A stretch of DNA of 64,000 nucleotides from Pseudobacteriovorax sp. (GTDB lineage: Bacteria; Bdellovibrionota_B; Oligoflexia; Oligoflexales; Oligoflexaceae): NCBI GenBank assembly GCA_013215145.1, contig JABSRP010000012.1, forward strand, positions 218,651-282,650. Direction: 5' to 3'. Every line of letters starts with the position of its first letter. The stretch's first letter is position 1. The translations under genes and the position numbers were made by a program. Of this stretch, positions 25,336-34,290 are shown piece after piece. Below the pieces are notes generated by a model. That model saw only the letters and a list, made by a program, of their open reading frames with translations, made no database searches and was not told the origin of the DNA.

Positions 25336-26310
25336 ATGAAAATAATACTATTAGCTGCTGTTCTAGCTTTAGCAGGGTTTGCATGCTCTGATAGCTCTGA
25401 TGACAATACCGATCCATCCGAAACAGAACAGTCAAATAATGAGGGAGACAATGTAACTGTTGATCCAAAAGATGGTGAAAAAAAAGAAACTGAGGCCGAA
25501 AACTTGGATCAGAGTGAAGGCAAGCAAAAAGAAGAGCAGCTACCCGACGACCTCAACGGCAACACCGAACGAAAACCATTTGGGGAAGCGATAAAAAATA
25601 CAGGGATGATTGCCCTTAAGGGAACCGAAGCAACTGGATATGCTTCATTGTCGAATTTTCAGAATGAGGAATCGTGTACTCCAAGTTCAGAAAATAAGGC
25701 GTTTCCTTATCCTTGTTACGAGCTAGATGACGGTACCGCTGGTTCCGGTAAGTATATCATTGCTGAACCTCTGAGTGCTGCCTCTGAGTTTGTTGAAGAA
25801 AGCACTCATACGATACTTAACAGAGATAGAATTGAGACGGATGATGATTTTGCGGAATTTAGTCTCGGCAGTATATCTTACGATCAGTCATTGATTACAG
25901 GTGAAGGAAGCGAAAACATTAGTGTTTCAGACCTAGAGCTAGATATCGTAGCACCTGAGCTAGATCCATTTACTTCCGAAAGAAATATTCGATTTCGCAA
26001 TGAGTTTGCCTGGTCTTATAGTATTATTGCAAAAAATATTAAAGGCGAGGGTTTAACCTTCTCCGAAGGTCTCCTAACTAGTATAGACATTAGCGCTGAC
26101 CTGGTTGTCGATGTACTACTTTTTGCTCAAATGAGTAATAAGTTTGTTTTTGATACAGCTTCGGGCAGTCTTGAGCAAGAACAATCACTGATTATCGATG
26201 ATGCAAATATCCGTTTTCAATTTGACCAAACTGCGGATGCTCAAACCTTTCTCGGCTCTGTGACAGATGTACGTGTTAGCATTACCAGAGCAGGGACGAT
26301 AACTCCTTAG
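25336..26310 (+). CDS. Lipoprotein with acidic linker, unknown function
   Basis: A 324-residue lipoprotein: signal with lipobox GFAC (Cys about 17), then 55 very acidic and polar residues. The C-terminal 230-residue domain is beta-rich and contains two cysteines close together (SCTPSSE, PYPCYEL). GGAG precedes the tandem GTG-ATG start. Its layout resembles the 11014 lipoprotein (linker plus a beta domain about 200 residues long), but I see no convincing shared motifs. Convergent with ferritin across a bidirectional terminator. Confidence 0.65.
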   Translation: MKIILLAAVLALAGFACSDSSDDNTDPSETEQSNNEGDNVTVDPKDGEKKETEAENLDQSEGKQKEEQLPDDLNGNTERKPFGEAIKNTGMIALKGTEATGYASLSNFQNEESCTPSSENKAFPYPCYELDDGTAGSGKYIIAEPLSAASEFVEESTHTILNRDRIETDDDFAEFSLGSISYDQSLITGEGSENISVSDLELDIVAPELDPFTSERNIRFRNEFAWSYSIIAKNIKGEGLTFSEGLLTSIDISADLVVDVLLFAQMSNKFVFDTASGSLEQEQSLIIDDANIRFQFDQTADAQTFLGSVTDVRVSITRAGTITP

Positions 26311-26336
26311 TAGATTTGAAACGTCAGTAAAACAAA

Positions 26337-26362
26337 GTCGTCATCTGAGATTAGATGACGAC
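26337..26362. terminator. Bidirectional hairpin terminator
   Basis: GTCGTCATCT and AGATGACGAC form a perfect 10-base-pair stem between convergent genes. T-rich flanks are poor, but AAAACAAA on the left serves the minus strand. Confidence 0.6.
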
Positions 26363-26377
26363 CGTGTTGTAAAAAGC

Positions 26378-26884
26378 TTAGGGGGTAGGAGTCGTAAACT
26401 TTCGTTTCCCTAATTCAGCATCGAGCATAAAAAGACCCGTTGTATCGTCTTTAATGAGTCTTAATTTTTGTAGTATTGTATTGGCTGTAGCTTCTTCTTC
26501 TACCTGCTCTGCCACAAACCATTGGAGAAAGTTATGGGTTGCGTGATCCTTAGTCTTCAATGCAACGTCAACTAGTTCGTTAATGCCTTTTGTGACTTCG
26601 ATCTCGTGGGCAAGGGTATCTTCGAATACTTTTAACGGAGACTCCCATTGATTCTCAGGAGCAGCTATAGACTGAAGAATAACACGGCCGCCTCTTCCAT
26701 TAATAAAGTCAAAAAACTTTTCTGCGTGAGACATTTCTTCTTGGGCTTGGATCTTCATCCATTGGGCAAGTCCGTTAAGGTCGATTGACGCAAAGTAAGC
26801 GCTCATCGAAATATACAGGTAAGATGAGTATAGTTCTCGATTCACATGATTATTCAACGATTCATTAAGTTTTTCATCGATCAT
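26378..26884 (-). CDS. ftnA: Non-haem ferritin
   Basis: A 168-residue protein collinear with bacterial ferritin FtnA: NRELYSSYLYISMSAYF in helix A, QEEMSHAEKFFDFI with the ferroxidase ExxH, NFLQWFVAEQVEEE in helix D. It oxidises Fe(II) and stores Fe(III) in a 24-mer cytoplasmic shell. GGAG precedes the ATG with 8-base spacing. No Fur box is visible in its 5' region, in keeping with storage proteins being made when iron is present. The 496-base gap to 27380 holds only the Fur box of the receptor gene. Confidence 0.93.
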   Translation of the reverse strand: MIDEKLNESLNNHVNRELYSSYLYISMSAYFASIDLNGLAQWMKIQAQEEMSHAEKFFDFINGRGGRVILQSIAAPENQWESPLKVFEDTLAHEIEVTKGINELVDVALKTKDHATHNFLQWFVAEQVEEEATANTILQKLRLIKDDTTGLFMLDAELGKRKFTTPTP

Positions 26885-27230
26885 TAGGGTACTCTCCTTA
26901 TGAGTAAGATATATTAGATATGAGTGTCATAATTCTTGGATTTGTTTGATAGCCACGACGGAGTTGGTAACACCTAGTTCTAGGCTTATCAATAGATAAA
27001 TAGTGGCAAGGTAGCTTACTCCTTGGAATTTAGATTTTACTCGATTTTCCGATCTATGACTATCCTTCGATTTTGCTATTTTCCTCACTTTGAATGACTG
27101 CTTTAATACCCTTAAATTATAGAAATAAAGACAGTTTCTGACTCACATCAGGTGTTTAGTAAGTGATTCGAAAGCCTCTTTTTAGTCTATTTAGATTTGT
27201 TGCGGGAAACTTTGAAAAGTAGTGTTTGAA

Positions 27231-27256
27231 AATGAGAGCGATTTTCAATATCGTAA
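27231..27256. promoter_or_regulatory. Fur-like box, TonB receptor gene
   Basis: AATGAGAGCGATTTTCAATA followed by TCGTAA resembles a Fur site (half sites AATGA and GATTTTCAATATC), 125 bases upstream of the receptor start. Confidence 0.6.
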
Positions 27257-27380
27257 ATGAATTGGACCTTAGTTACGCTCGTCCATCGGTTTTCGTCTGT
27301 AAAAAACGAGCCCGATTTTGCATGACAAAAAGGTTAGTTAAAGGGCGTCAATCTAAATATGATTTACCAAGGAGACAGAT

Positions 27381-29498
27381 TTGTATCTAACTCGCTTTAG
27401 AAAGCGACTCTTACTTCTAGCTTTCTTATATTCTTATTATTCATATGCAAATGGAAGCGTGTTTGATTTAGCTTTGGCTCAAGAAAGCTCGGTTGAACGC
27501 GAAAACGACCTAGATAACACAGTCTCGGATAAGAAGAAAGCAACCGAGACCATAACGATCATTGGAAGTCGATTGGGTGAGTCAAGACAGGGGCATTACA
27601 ACAGTACCTCAGTTATGGAAGGCTCTGAGTTGGAAGACTTAGCGATTCAAGACATACGAGAAGCGCTATCGATGCAAGGTAATGTTTTTGTCGCGCCGAG
27701 TAATAATGGGAACAACGGAATATCTGTACGGGGTATCAACTCCGAAGGCCTAGGGGAGCCGGGAGGGACACCAAGGCCACTAATGAATTTGATCATTGAT
27801 GGAGCGTCTCAATCAATCGAGGGTATCAGGCGCGGACAACGAGGTAATTGGGATGTCGAGCAGATGGATGTGGCCAGAGGTCCTCAGTCGGCAACTGAAG
27901 GCAGAAACTCGCTAGCTGGAGCGGTATCGATTAAAACTTTTGATCCCACGGATTTTTTTGAAGCTAAGGCAAGACTAAGATTTAGCGAAAATACGAGTCA
28001 TGATGGAGCTGTGATGGTTTCTGGCCCTGTGACCGATAGTCTGAGCTTACGCCTTTCTGCCGAGACTTTCGAAGAAGAGAAGGGTATCGACTATTCAAAT
28101 CCAGATTTTGAATTCCTGGATGACGATAGCTATCAGAACATCAGGGGTAAACTTTTATTCGAGCCTTCGAGCATACCAGATCTTTCTGTAAAGTTGACCA
28201 TATCGGATACCATAGATAATCCTGGCGTGACAGCTGTTAGCGGACCTAATTTTTTCGAACGAAAATTTGATGTTTTGTCGACTTCGGCAGAAACTCGAGA
28301 AAACGAACTTAGGAATTATATTGGAGAAGTCAATTATGAATTGGCGCCGGGGCTTCAGCTCACGAGTATTACGACGCAGATTGAGACAGACGCGCTTATC
28401 GAAGGTGTAGGATTTATTGGAGACGGTGCCTATATCCGCGATGAAACTCGAGCCGATTTGGATCGTAGTCAGGAACTTCGCATAAACTTCATCGCTTTTG
28501 ATGGCCTATTGAAAGGTGTTTCTGGACTCTATTTTGGTCAATTTACCAATGAGCGCGAGTCCTACATAGCCGCTGGTGATAGCGTAGTGCAGCAGTTGAC
28601 GTCAAATCGTGATGAATCCAGTCTCGCGATATATGGGCAAATGAAATTTCAGATAGTGTCATCCTGGACTCTAATGCTGGGAATGCGATATTCCGTGGAT
28701 CAGACTGATTCGGAATTTGATGATGACTTGGAGAATAGTATAGTTACGAGTACCTACGAATCAAACCATAGCTTGCCTACAGGATCGATCGCCTATCGAT
28801 TCAATCCAAATCTTTCCGTCGCATTCACCTACGGCCGAGGTTATCGTGGTGGGTTTCAAGATGGTGATAGAAGGATTGATTCTGAAACTCTTCATAGTTA
28901 CGAAATTGCGTTTCGCTCTAAATGGTTAAAAAATCGACTGACAGCTAATTCCAACATCTTTTACTACGATTGGCGTGATCAACAAATCACTGTTCCTGTA
29001 GGGCCAACAGGATTAGGGTTTACAGAAAACGCTGGTAAGTCAGATGTGGTTGGTGCAGAAGTCGACTTGAGGTATCAGCTCAATGTGACAAACTCCATAG
29101 GAGCGTCGCTAGGGTACCTGAAAACTAGACTTATCGATTATCGTAGCGACCTCATTGAGATAGACTTTAGTGGCAATGAGTTTCCAGAGGCTCCACGGTA
29201 TTCAAGCTCGCTATGGTATGTTTCCCGTTTTACAGATTCTTGGTTTTTCTCTGCAGATATGCGGTCACGTTCACAGTCTTATGCAACATCTGATCTGGCA
29301 AATCGATCCGAGATAAAGGTTCCAGAATATACCCTTGTCAATTCTCGCGTCGGATATGAGAGTACGAATGTTTCTTTTTATTTGAAGATCGCAAACCTCT
29401 TAGATCGTAAGTATCTGACTGGGAGGGATGTTCGTAATGGAGCATATGTCGGCGATAGGCGAAATATTAGCGTGACACTTCAATGGAACACTGATTAG
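27381..29498 (+). CDS. TonB-dependent outer-membrane receptor
   Basis: A 705-residue receptor. A signal peptide and a TonB box (ETITIIGSR, residues about 54-62) precede the plug domain (DIREALSMQGNVFV, GISVRGINSEG, VARGPQSATEGRNSLAGAV). A 22-strand barrel follows, ending with LLDRKYLTG and a C-terminal strand close to VTLQWN. The start is a TTG five bases after GGAGA. It imports a ferric siderophore or a similar ligand by TonB energy. The ligand cannot be told; it may be the siderophore made at 0-7 kb or a foreign one. Fur-like box upstream. Confidence 0.92.
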   Translation: MYLTRFRKRLLLLAFLYSYYSYANGSVFDLALAQESSVERENDLDNTVSDKKKATETITIIGSRLGESRQGHYNSTSVMEGSELEDLAIQDIREALSMQGNVFVAPSNNGNNGISVRGINSEGLGEPGGTPRPLMNLIIDGASQSIEGIRRGQRGNWDVEQMDVARGPQSATEGRNSLAGAVSIKTFDPTDFFEAKARLRFSENTSHDGAVMVSGPVTDSLSLRLSAETFEEEKGIDYSNPDFEFLDDDSYQNIRGKLLFEPSSIPDLSVKLTISDTIDNPGVTAVSGPNFFERKFDVLSTSAETRENELRNYIGEVNYELAPGLQLTSITTQIETDALIEGVGFIGDGAYIRDETRADLDRSQELRINFIAFDGLLKGVSGLYFGQFTNERESYIAAGDSVVQQLTSNRDESSLAIYGQMKFQIVSSWTLMLGMRYSVDQTDSEFDDDLENSIVTSTYESNHSLPTGSIAYRFNPNLSVAFTYGRGYRGGFQDGDRRIDSETLHSYEIAFRSKWLKNRLTANSNIFYYDWRDQQITVPVGPTGLGFTENAGKSDVVGAEVDLRYQLNVTNSIGASLGYLKTRLIDYRSDLIEIDFSGNEFPEAPRYSSSLWYVSRFTDSWFFSADMRSRSQSYATSDLANRSEIKVPEYTLVNSRVGYESTNVSFYLKIANLLDRKYLTGRDVRNGAYVGDRRNISVTLQWNTD

Positions 29499-29546
29499 AG
29501 TTAATGCTGCATATTGAAAACTACACATATATTAGCTTTCCTAAAA

Positions 29547-29787
29547 AAATAATGAATTTGTTTTTATTCAGCAGGATTATAATGGGTTCACCAGCATCTT
29601 TTGGTCGATCAGATGGGCAAATGATACTCTTGGAAAGCTTATCGTTCCTCTGTCCGATGTCAGTCTAAAAGATGATGAAAGTCGCGATGCCTATGGCTTT
29701 GCAAAAGAGCGCTTAAGGATCGAGCCGAGTCAGATATATCGACAAGCGATTGGAGATATAATGATCGAAATAAGAAGCTCCAACTAA
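29547..29787 (+). pseudogene. Possible gene remnant without start codon
   Basis: The 420-base gap after the receptor holds one frame of about 67 codons that begins after a stop without an ATG, GTG or TTG near any SD. It reads like a folded C-terminal fragment (GFTSIFWSIRWANDTLGKLI, then DDESRDAYGFAKERL). I cannot name the parent. It may be the tail of a lost gene or chance. Confidence 0.3.
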
Positions 29788-29920
29788 GTTCTGTCAGGAA
29801 ACTCCTTATTCTTTGTCGGTTTGTGAAAAATAAACCCTCATGGATGCGAATACACTCCGGTTTGTTTTTCACCCCCTACTGCCTATTTTCCTGGATCAAA
29901 GGATGAGCTGTAGTTTATGA

Positions 29921-31387
29921 CTAAGGGATTAGTACAATGTCTGGTAAGGTGGTGCCTGTCTCAAATCCAAAGAGTCCATTGCCAAGTTGTCCAAATGAGT
30001 TGAGTCCCCAAGTAAAAATTTCACCTTCTTTATTGATCGCTATTGAATGGGCAAGACCGGTTGAGATATCTGATATCTCAGAAATAGAAATCAAGTTGGG
30101 TTCGTCAGTATCTGCCTCCAACCCGGCGCTACCGGTCCCTAATTGGCCATTAAAGTTTTGGCCCCAGGAAAAGACCTCTCCAGATCGGCTTAATCCAAAA
30201 CTAAAGTTCCCAGAGGCCTCAATGGAAGCGATTCTAGGGAGACTTTCTATTAGAATCGGTTGATTCCGATCATTTAGATCGCCGAGCCCTAATTGTCCCG
30301 ACGCATTAAGTCCCCAACTATACGCATCGCCGTTACTTGCAATGGCGAGTGAATGGCCGCGTCCAGCTGCAACAGAAATAATTTTTGGGATACCTATAAC
30401 CTTCAATGGTGTATAAGTCGTCTCAGTTGGCTGTGCAAGCTGACCAAAGCGATTATCACCCCAGCTGAAGACATCCCCCTCTTTGGTGATTGCTAAAGAA
30501 AATGATCCGCCAGCTGCTATTGATACGATTTCTGGTAGAGATGTTATCTTTATAGGTACCGAGGAAGTTGGTTCGATGGAATTGATCCCAAGCTGGCCAA
30601 AACGATTGCTACCCCAAGCCCAGATGAAACCTTCACTATCAAGTGCTAAAGTATGACGTTGGCCCGTTGCGATAGATACTATTTGGGGTAAGCCATCAAC
30701 CCTCATCGCTTGATCTGAAGGGCCTGGTCTTCCTAATTGGTTTTCCCTATTCCGGCCCCAGGTCCAGGTTGCGCCATCCTTATCGAGAGCAACCGTATGG
30801 CTTAGACTTGCTGAAACAGACACGATTGGTTGATTGAAAGATAGCTCCGTTGGCGTTAGGGCTGGATCTCCAGAAGGTAGTCCAAGCTGACCTAGGTTGT
30901 TACGACCCCATACGAGCAGTTTGCTTGGGTCTTGCGAATTAATGGTTAGAGAATGCGATCCACCAGCAGCGGTTTTTGAACCAAAGTAAAGAGATTTGTT
31001 AGTTATGGACTTATTACCTAATTTATCATAAACCTGGAAAGTCCATGAGTTTATGCCGGGTATTAAAGTCAAAGGTATAGTGATTTCAACTTCGGAGTTG
31101 ATCACCAAGCTAATCTCCTTGAACTCCCCCAAGTGATTTTGTATCACGATTTTTTCGACACCCGCTTCATCCTTAAAAACTCCTCGAGCATCAATGGTTC
31201 GGTTTTTCCAAAAATCTCGAGCTGGTAATTCAATTTGGACTTCTGGGCCAAGAGTATCACATTGTTGCCATTCATCTAAATTCTGAAACTGAGGACGGAC
31301 ATTCTCTATGCTTTGAGAGTAGCTCATCTTGGTTGAGCTTAATGCTATATAGGAGGTTAGGAGTGGAATGATAAGATCATATTTCAT
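29921..31387 (-). CDS. Exported RCC1-repeat beta-propeller protein
   Basis: A 488-residue protein with a signal peptide and an Ig-like or bacterial cadherin-like region (residues about 45-140). Six or seven RCC1 repeats follow (residues about 145-485), each with the hallmark W-G-x-N-x-x-G-Q-L-G, for example VWGRNNLGQLGLPSG and SWGDNRFGQL. RCC1 domains form seven-bladed propellers; in bacteria they are mostly secreted binding proteins of unknown target. GGAG precedes the ATG. Confidence 0.9.
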   Translation of the reverse strand: MKYDLIIPLLTSYIALSSTKMSYSQSIENVRPQFQNLDEWQQCDTLGPEVQIELPARDFWKNRTIDARGVFKDEAGVEKIVIQNHLGEFKEISLVINSEVEITIPLTLIPGINSWTFQVYDKLGNKSITNKSLYFGSKTAAGGSHSLTINSQDPSKLLVWGRNNLGQLGLPSGDPALTPTELSFNQPIVSVSASLSHTVALDKDGATWTWGRNRENQLGRPGPSDQAMRVDGLPQIVSIATGQRHTLALDSEGFIWAWGSNRFGQLGINSIEPTSSVPIKITSLPEIVSIAAGGSFSLAITKEGDVFSWGDNRFGQLAQPTETTYTPLKVIGIPKIISVAAGRGHSLAIASNGDAYSWGLNASGQLGLGDLNDRNQPILIESLPRIASIEASGNFSFGLSRSGEVFSWGQNFNGQLGTGSAGLEADTDEPNLISISEISDISTGLAHSIAINKEGEIFTWGLNSFGQLGNGLFGFETGTTLPDIVLIP

Positions 31388-31554
31388 AGAAGGGCTCCAA
31401 TATGAGATGATTAATTTGTCTTCTATTCCATGGTAAAGTCCTTTTTATGCGCCTTTATTCGTGTAGCATGATCAATAAGGAATTCCAGCATGTTTCGATA
31501 TATTAAGGATTATTTAATAATCAGATACTTACTTGGGACTAGAATCTCAATTAT

Positions 31555-33261
31555 TTATCCGATAAATCCTTTGGGTATGGCGTCGATTAGTGACCGCGTG
31601 TACGTCCTTTTCGGGTTGGAGTAGATTTCATTATAGTCTGCTAACTCGACCAATTTTCCCTGGTTTAGTACTGCAATCTCGTCAGAAATAAATTTTACTA
31701 CAGATAGATCATGCGAGATGAAAATATAGGTGAGTTTGTATTCCTCTTGCAGATCTAGGAGCAAATTGAGGACTGAGGCCTGGACGGAAACATCTAAGGC
31801 TGACACAGACTCATCACAAATGATAAGCTCAGGATTCAGACTAAGCGCGCGCGCTATACCCACTCGTTGTCGTTGACCTCCGGAAAATTCATGAGGGTAG
31901 CGATATAAATGAGATTTAGGTAATTCGACCCGATCCAGAAGACGTATAGCTTCCTCTTTGATTTCTCTGGAATTCAGGTTCTGATTGCTGATTCTCAAAG
32001 GTTCAGTGATGATATCACCTACAGTCATCCTTGGATTCAAGGATGAATAAGGGTCTTGAAAAACCATTTGTATATATTTACGAATAGGCTGCATGGTATT
32101 TTGATCAAGATTTGTTATCTCTTGACCTTTAAAAAAAATCTTTCCACCTGTTGGTTCGTATAATTTGATAATTGTGCGTCCAAGCGTTGTTTTGCCGGAT
32201 CCACTTTCACCAACTAAACCTAGTGTTTGGCCCTTACGTACCTTAAAATTGACATCGTCTACGGCCTTCAAGTATTTTTGTGTTTTGCGAAAAATACCTG
32301 ATTTAATCGGAAAATGAGTACTAAGATTTTTAACCTCTAGAATAATTTCCGATTGACTAATGTTCTTTGCTCTTTTGAAGGAATCAATACTTGGTGACTC
32401 GGTATTGTGTTGTGTTACATCAGTATTATCTTCGCGAAAATCATTGACTGTTAGCAGGCGTCGAGGATTATTGTCTAATGCTGGTCTACAGGCTAACAAG
32501 CCTTTGGTATACGAGTTATTAGGGTTTTTGAAAATCTGTTCCGTTTGTCCTGACTCCACTAAATTGCCACGATACATGACGAGTATTTCGTCGGCAATCT
32601 CTCCAATGACAGCTAAATCATGAGTAATAAATAGTATACTCATTTGATATTCATTTTTGAGCTCCTGCATCAGATCAAGGACCTGCTTTTGAATCGTGAC
32701 GTCTAACGCGGTAGTTGGTTCATCGGCAATCAGGAGGTCGGGCTCGCAAGATAGAGCGATAGCTATCATGATGCGTTGTAGCTGCCCACCAGAAAACTGA
32801 TGAGGGAAGTCTAAGATCTTTTGCGTTGGACGGGGAATTCCAACCTTTTTCATAAGCTCAATGGCTTTGTCATAGGCATTTTTTTTACTGATTCTTTGAT
32901 GCAGTCGAATAGCCTCAATCAGTTGATCCCCTACTGTGAATACTGGATTAAGTGCTGTCATGGGGTCCTGGAATATCATTGCGATTCGGTTTCCGCGTAT
33001 AGACCTCATGTTTTTATTCGACAGGCAGAGAAGGTTTTGTTCATCGAAAGAAATCGTACCTGAAGAGACTTGGGAGATTTGTGCTGGTAGTAAACCCATT
33101 ATGGCCAGAGCTGTGACAGATTTTCCTGATCCTGATTCACCTACTAGGCCAAAAGTCTTTCCTTTCGGAATATCGAAGGAAATTTGGTTTACAACTCTCG
33201 ACACACCTCTTTCATGTCTAAAGTCTATAGATAGATCTTTAATTGATAACACAGGTTTCAT
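31555..33261 (-). CDS. Double ATP-binding protein of an oligopeptide/nickel-type ABC transporter
   Basis: About 568 residues with two complete nucleotide-binding domains. Each has a Walker A (GESGSGKS and GESGSGKT), signature (FSGGQLQR and FSGGQRQR) and Walker B (LLIADEPT and LIICDESV). The [11 protein letters not shown] segment after the first domain is the peptide-importer (oligo/dipeptide, GsiA/YejF) extension. No permease or binding-protein gene lies near, so it is an orphan here. It sits 18 bases behind a 78-residue gene that has a Fur box, so an iron-linked import system, perhaps for a peptide siderophore or nickel, is possible. ATG at 33261 preferred to TTG at 33276. Confidence 0.85.
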   Translation of the reverse strand: MKPVLSIKDLSIDFRHERGVSRVVNQISFDIPKGKTFGLVGESGSGKSVTALAIMGLLPAQISQVSSGTISFDEQNLLCLSNKNMRSIRGNRIAMIFQDPMTALNPVFTVGDQLIEAIRLHQRISKKNAYDKAIELMKKVGIPRPTQKILDFPHQFSGGQLQRIMIAIALSCEPDLLIADEPTTALDVTIQKQVLDLMQELKNEYQMSILFITHDLAVIGEIADEILVMYRGNLVESGQTEQIFKNPNNSYTKGLLACRPALDNNPRRLLTVNDFREDNTDVTQHNTESPSIDSFKRAKNISQSEIILEVKNLSTHFPIKSGIFRKTQKYLKAVDDVNFKVRKGQTLGLVGESGSGKTTLGRTIIKLYEPTGGKIFFKGQEITNLDQNTMQPIRKYIQMVFQDPYSSLNPRMTVGDIITEPLRISNQNLNSREIKEEAIRLLDRVELPKSHLYRYPHEFSGGQRQRVGIARALSLNPELIICDESVSALDVSVQASVLNLLLDLQEEYKLTYIFISHDLSVVKFISDEIAVLNQGKLVELADYNEIYSNPKRTYTRSLIDAIPKGFIG

Positions 33262-33279
33262 TTCAAATTTTCTCAAAAA

Positions 33280-33516
33280 TTAAGATGGTTTTTGATTCCT
33301 ATAGCCTTCGATAACCCTTAAATGATCGGTATTCTGGCTTTTATCGTAGGACGGGTGCTGAGATTTAATTTTTTTGATCACCTGGTCACATACGTACAGC
33401 AAATCACAAATTTCACCTGGATCGAGACTTAGATTGAATTTCCCAATCGTGAGTTTACCTTCTCCCTCCGGGCTTATTGAAAGGCTGACTGGTTCAGAGC
33501 TACAAGAAATATTCAT
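33280..33516 (-). CDS. Small protein of unknown function (78 aa), Fur-controlled
   Basis: A 78-residue cytoplasmic-looking protein with an acidic beta-like first half (VSLSISPEGEGKLTIGKFNL) and a helical, basic second half. Two cysteines occur (ISCSS, GEICDLL). The ATG at 33516 is about 30 bases behind a strong Fur box, and the double-ATPase gene follows. No family recognised. Confidence 0.6.
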   Translation of the reverse strand: MNISCSSEPVSLSISPEGEGKLTIGKFNLSLDPGEICDLLYVCDQVIKKIKSQHPSYDKSQNTDHLRVIEGYRNQKPS

Positions 33517-33546
33517 GGTTTAACCTAAAGAAAACACTGAGCAATT

Positions 33547-33570
33547 AATGATAATGATTATCAATATCAT
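33547..33570. promoter_or_regulatory. Fur box, minus-strand unit
   Basis: AATGATAATGATTATCAATA followed by TCAT is an excellent Fur match and most likely serves the 78-aa/ABC ATPase operon. Confidence 0.87.
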
Positions 33571-33683
33571 ATATTACAGGTAAGATCTTCAAAAATCGAG
33601 CTAAAACAGTAAAGGTAAGAGAATTAAAAAATTAAACAATTCAGGCTGTTAAGGGAATTTCTCAAGAATTTTGCATACATACC

Positions 33684-33714
33684 AATAATAATAATGATAA
33701 TCGTTATCATTATT
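33684..33714. promoter_or_regulatory. Fur box, plus-strand unit
   Basis: AATAATGATAATCGTTATCA with TTATT after it is an extended, nearly perfect palindrome (TAATGATAA and TTATCATTA), probably two overlapping Fur dimers, 55 bases upstream of the 33770 gene. Confidence 0.9.
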
Positions 33715-33769
33715 TTGCTAGGGATAACGATTGGAGTTTTTTGGGACATGTATTTAGAGGGGAAATGAA

Positions 33770-34255
33770 ATGGGAGAAAAGATTAAATTTGCGAATCCAA
33801 AGTTCATTGAGTCTCTTAAGGGACTCGTTGAGACCTTAAAGTCTGGATCCGGATACAACTGGTACTTTATGCAAGATTGCATCGTTGGTCATTTAGTTAA
33901 GGACGCCATCGGTAGGGAACTTTTTAGTGAACTATTAGAAACCTTAGACCAGCGAGGTAGCACGTGGACAAGAATAATATTTAAATTGAGTCGTTCAAGT
34001 CATCTCTCGTTAGGTGAGTTTGCACTATTGAAAATTCTTAAAGACTGGGACATAGATCACCGTGATATCTATCTTCTGGAAAACCTGGGTTTTCATCCAC
34101 ATACTCTGGATAAAAGGTGTAAGAAGGACGTTATCGTCTATTTTGATGATTTATTGAAAATACACGAAGAATCTCGTATGGATTATGATAACGTCATCAG
34201 CGTCTGCTTTAACCAGAGTCTAAAGCTCAAAGATAACTTCATCGAAGCAATATAG
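33770..34255 (+). CDS. YxWxxMxxCxVGHLV-family protein (copy 2)
   Basis: A 161-residue soluble protein. YNWYFMQDCIVGHLVKDAIG (residues about 30-49) aligns with YQWGHMGQCNVGHLV of the 19031 protein, as do HRDIYLLENLG and KDVIVYFDDLL. GAGGGG precedes the ATG. It forms a Fur-controlled pair with the DUF6607 lipoprotein 35 bases downstream. The conserved Trp, Met, Cys and His suggest a cofactor or metal site. No function known to me. Confidence 0.75.
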   Translation: MGEKIKFANPKFIESLKGLVETLKSGSGYNWYFMQDCIVGHLVKDAIGRELFSELLETLDQRGSTWTRIIFKLSRSSHLSLGEFALLKILKDWDIDHRDIYLLENLGFHPHTLDKRCKKDVIVYFDDLLKIHEESRMDYDNVISVCFNQSLKLKDNFIEAI

Positions 34256-34290
34256 CTTGTCTCGGTTTTTTGGTAGGAAATGGAGGAAAT

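Noticed and set aside
11014..26310. Homology between the lipoproteins at 11014 and 25336
   Set aside because: Similar layout (lipobox, acidic linker, beta domain), but no shared motif blocks could be aligned by eye.
29660..29872. 70-codon minus-strand frame after the TonB receptor
   Set aside because: No SD, no family and poor composition; the plus-strand fragment reads better but is itself uncertain.
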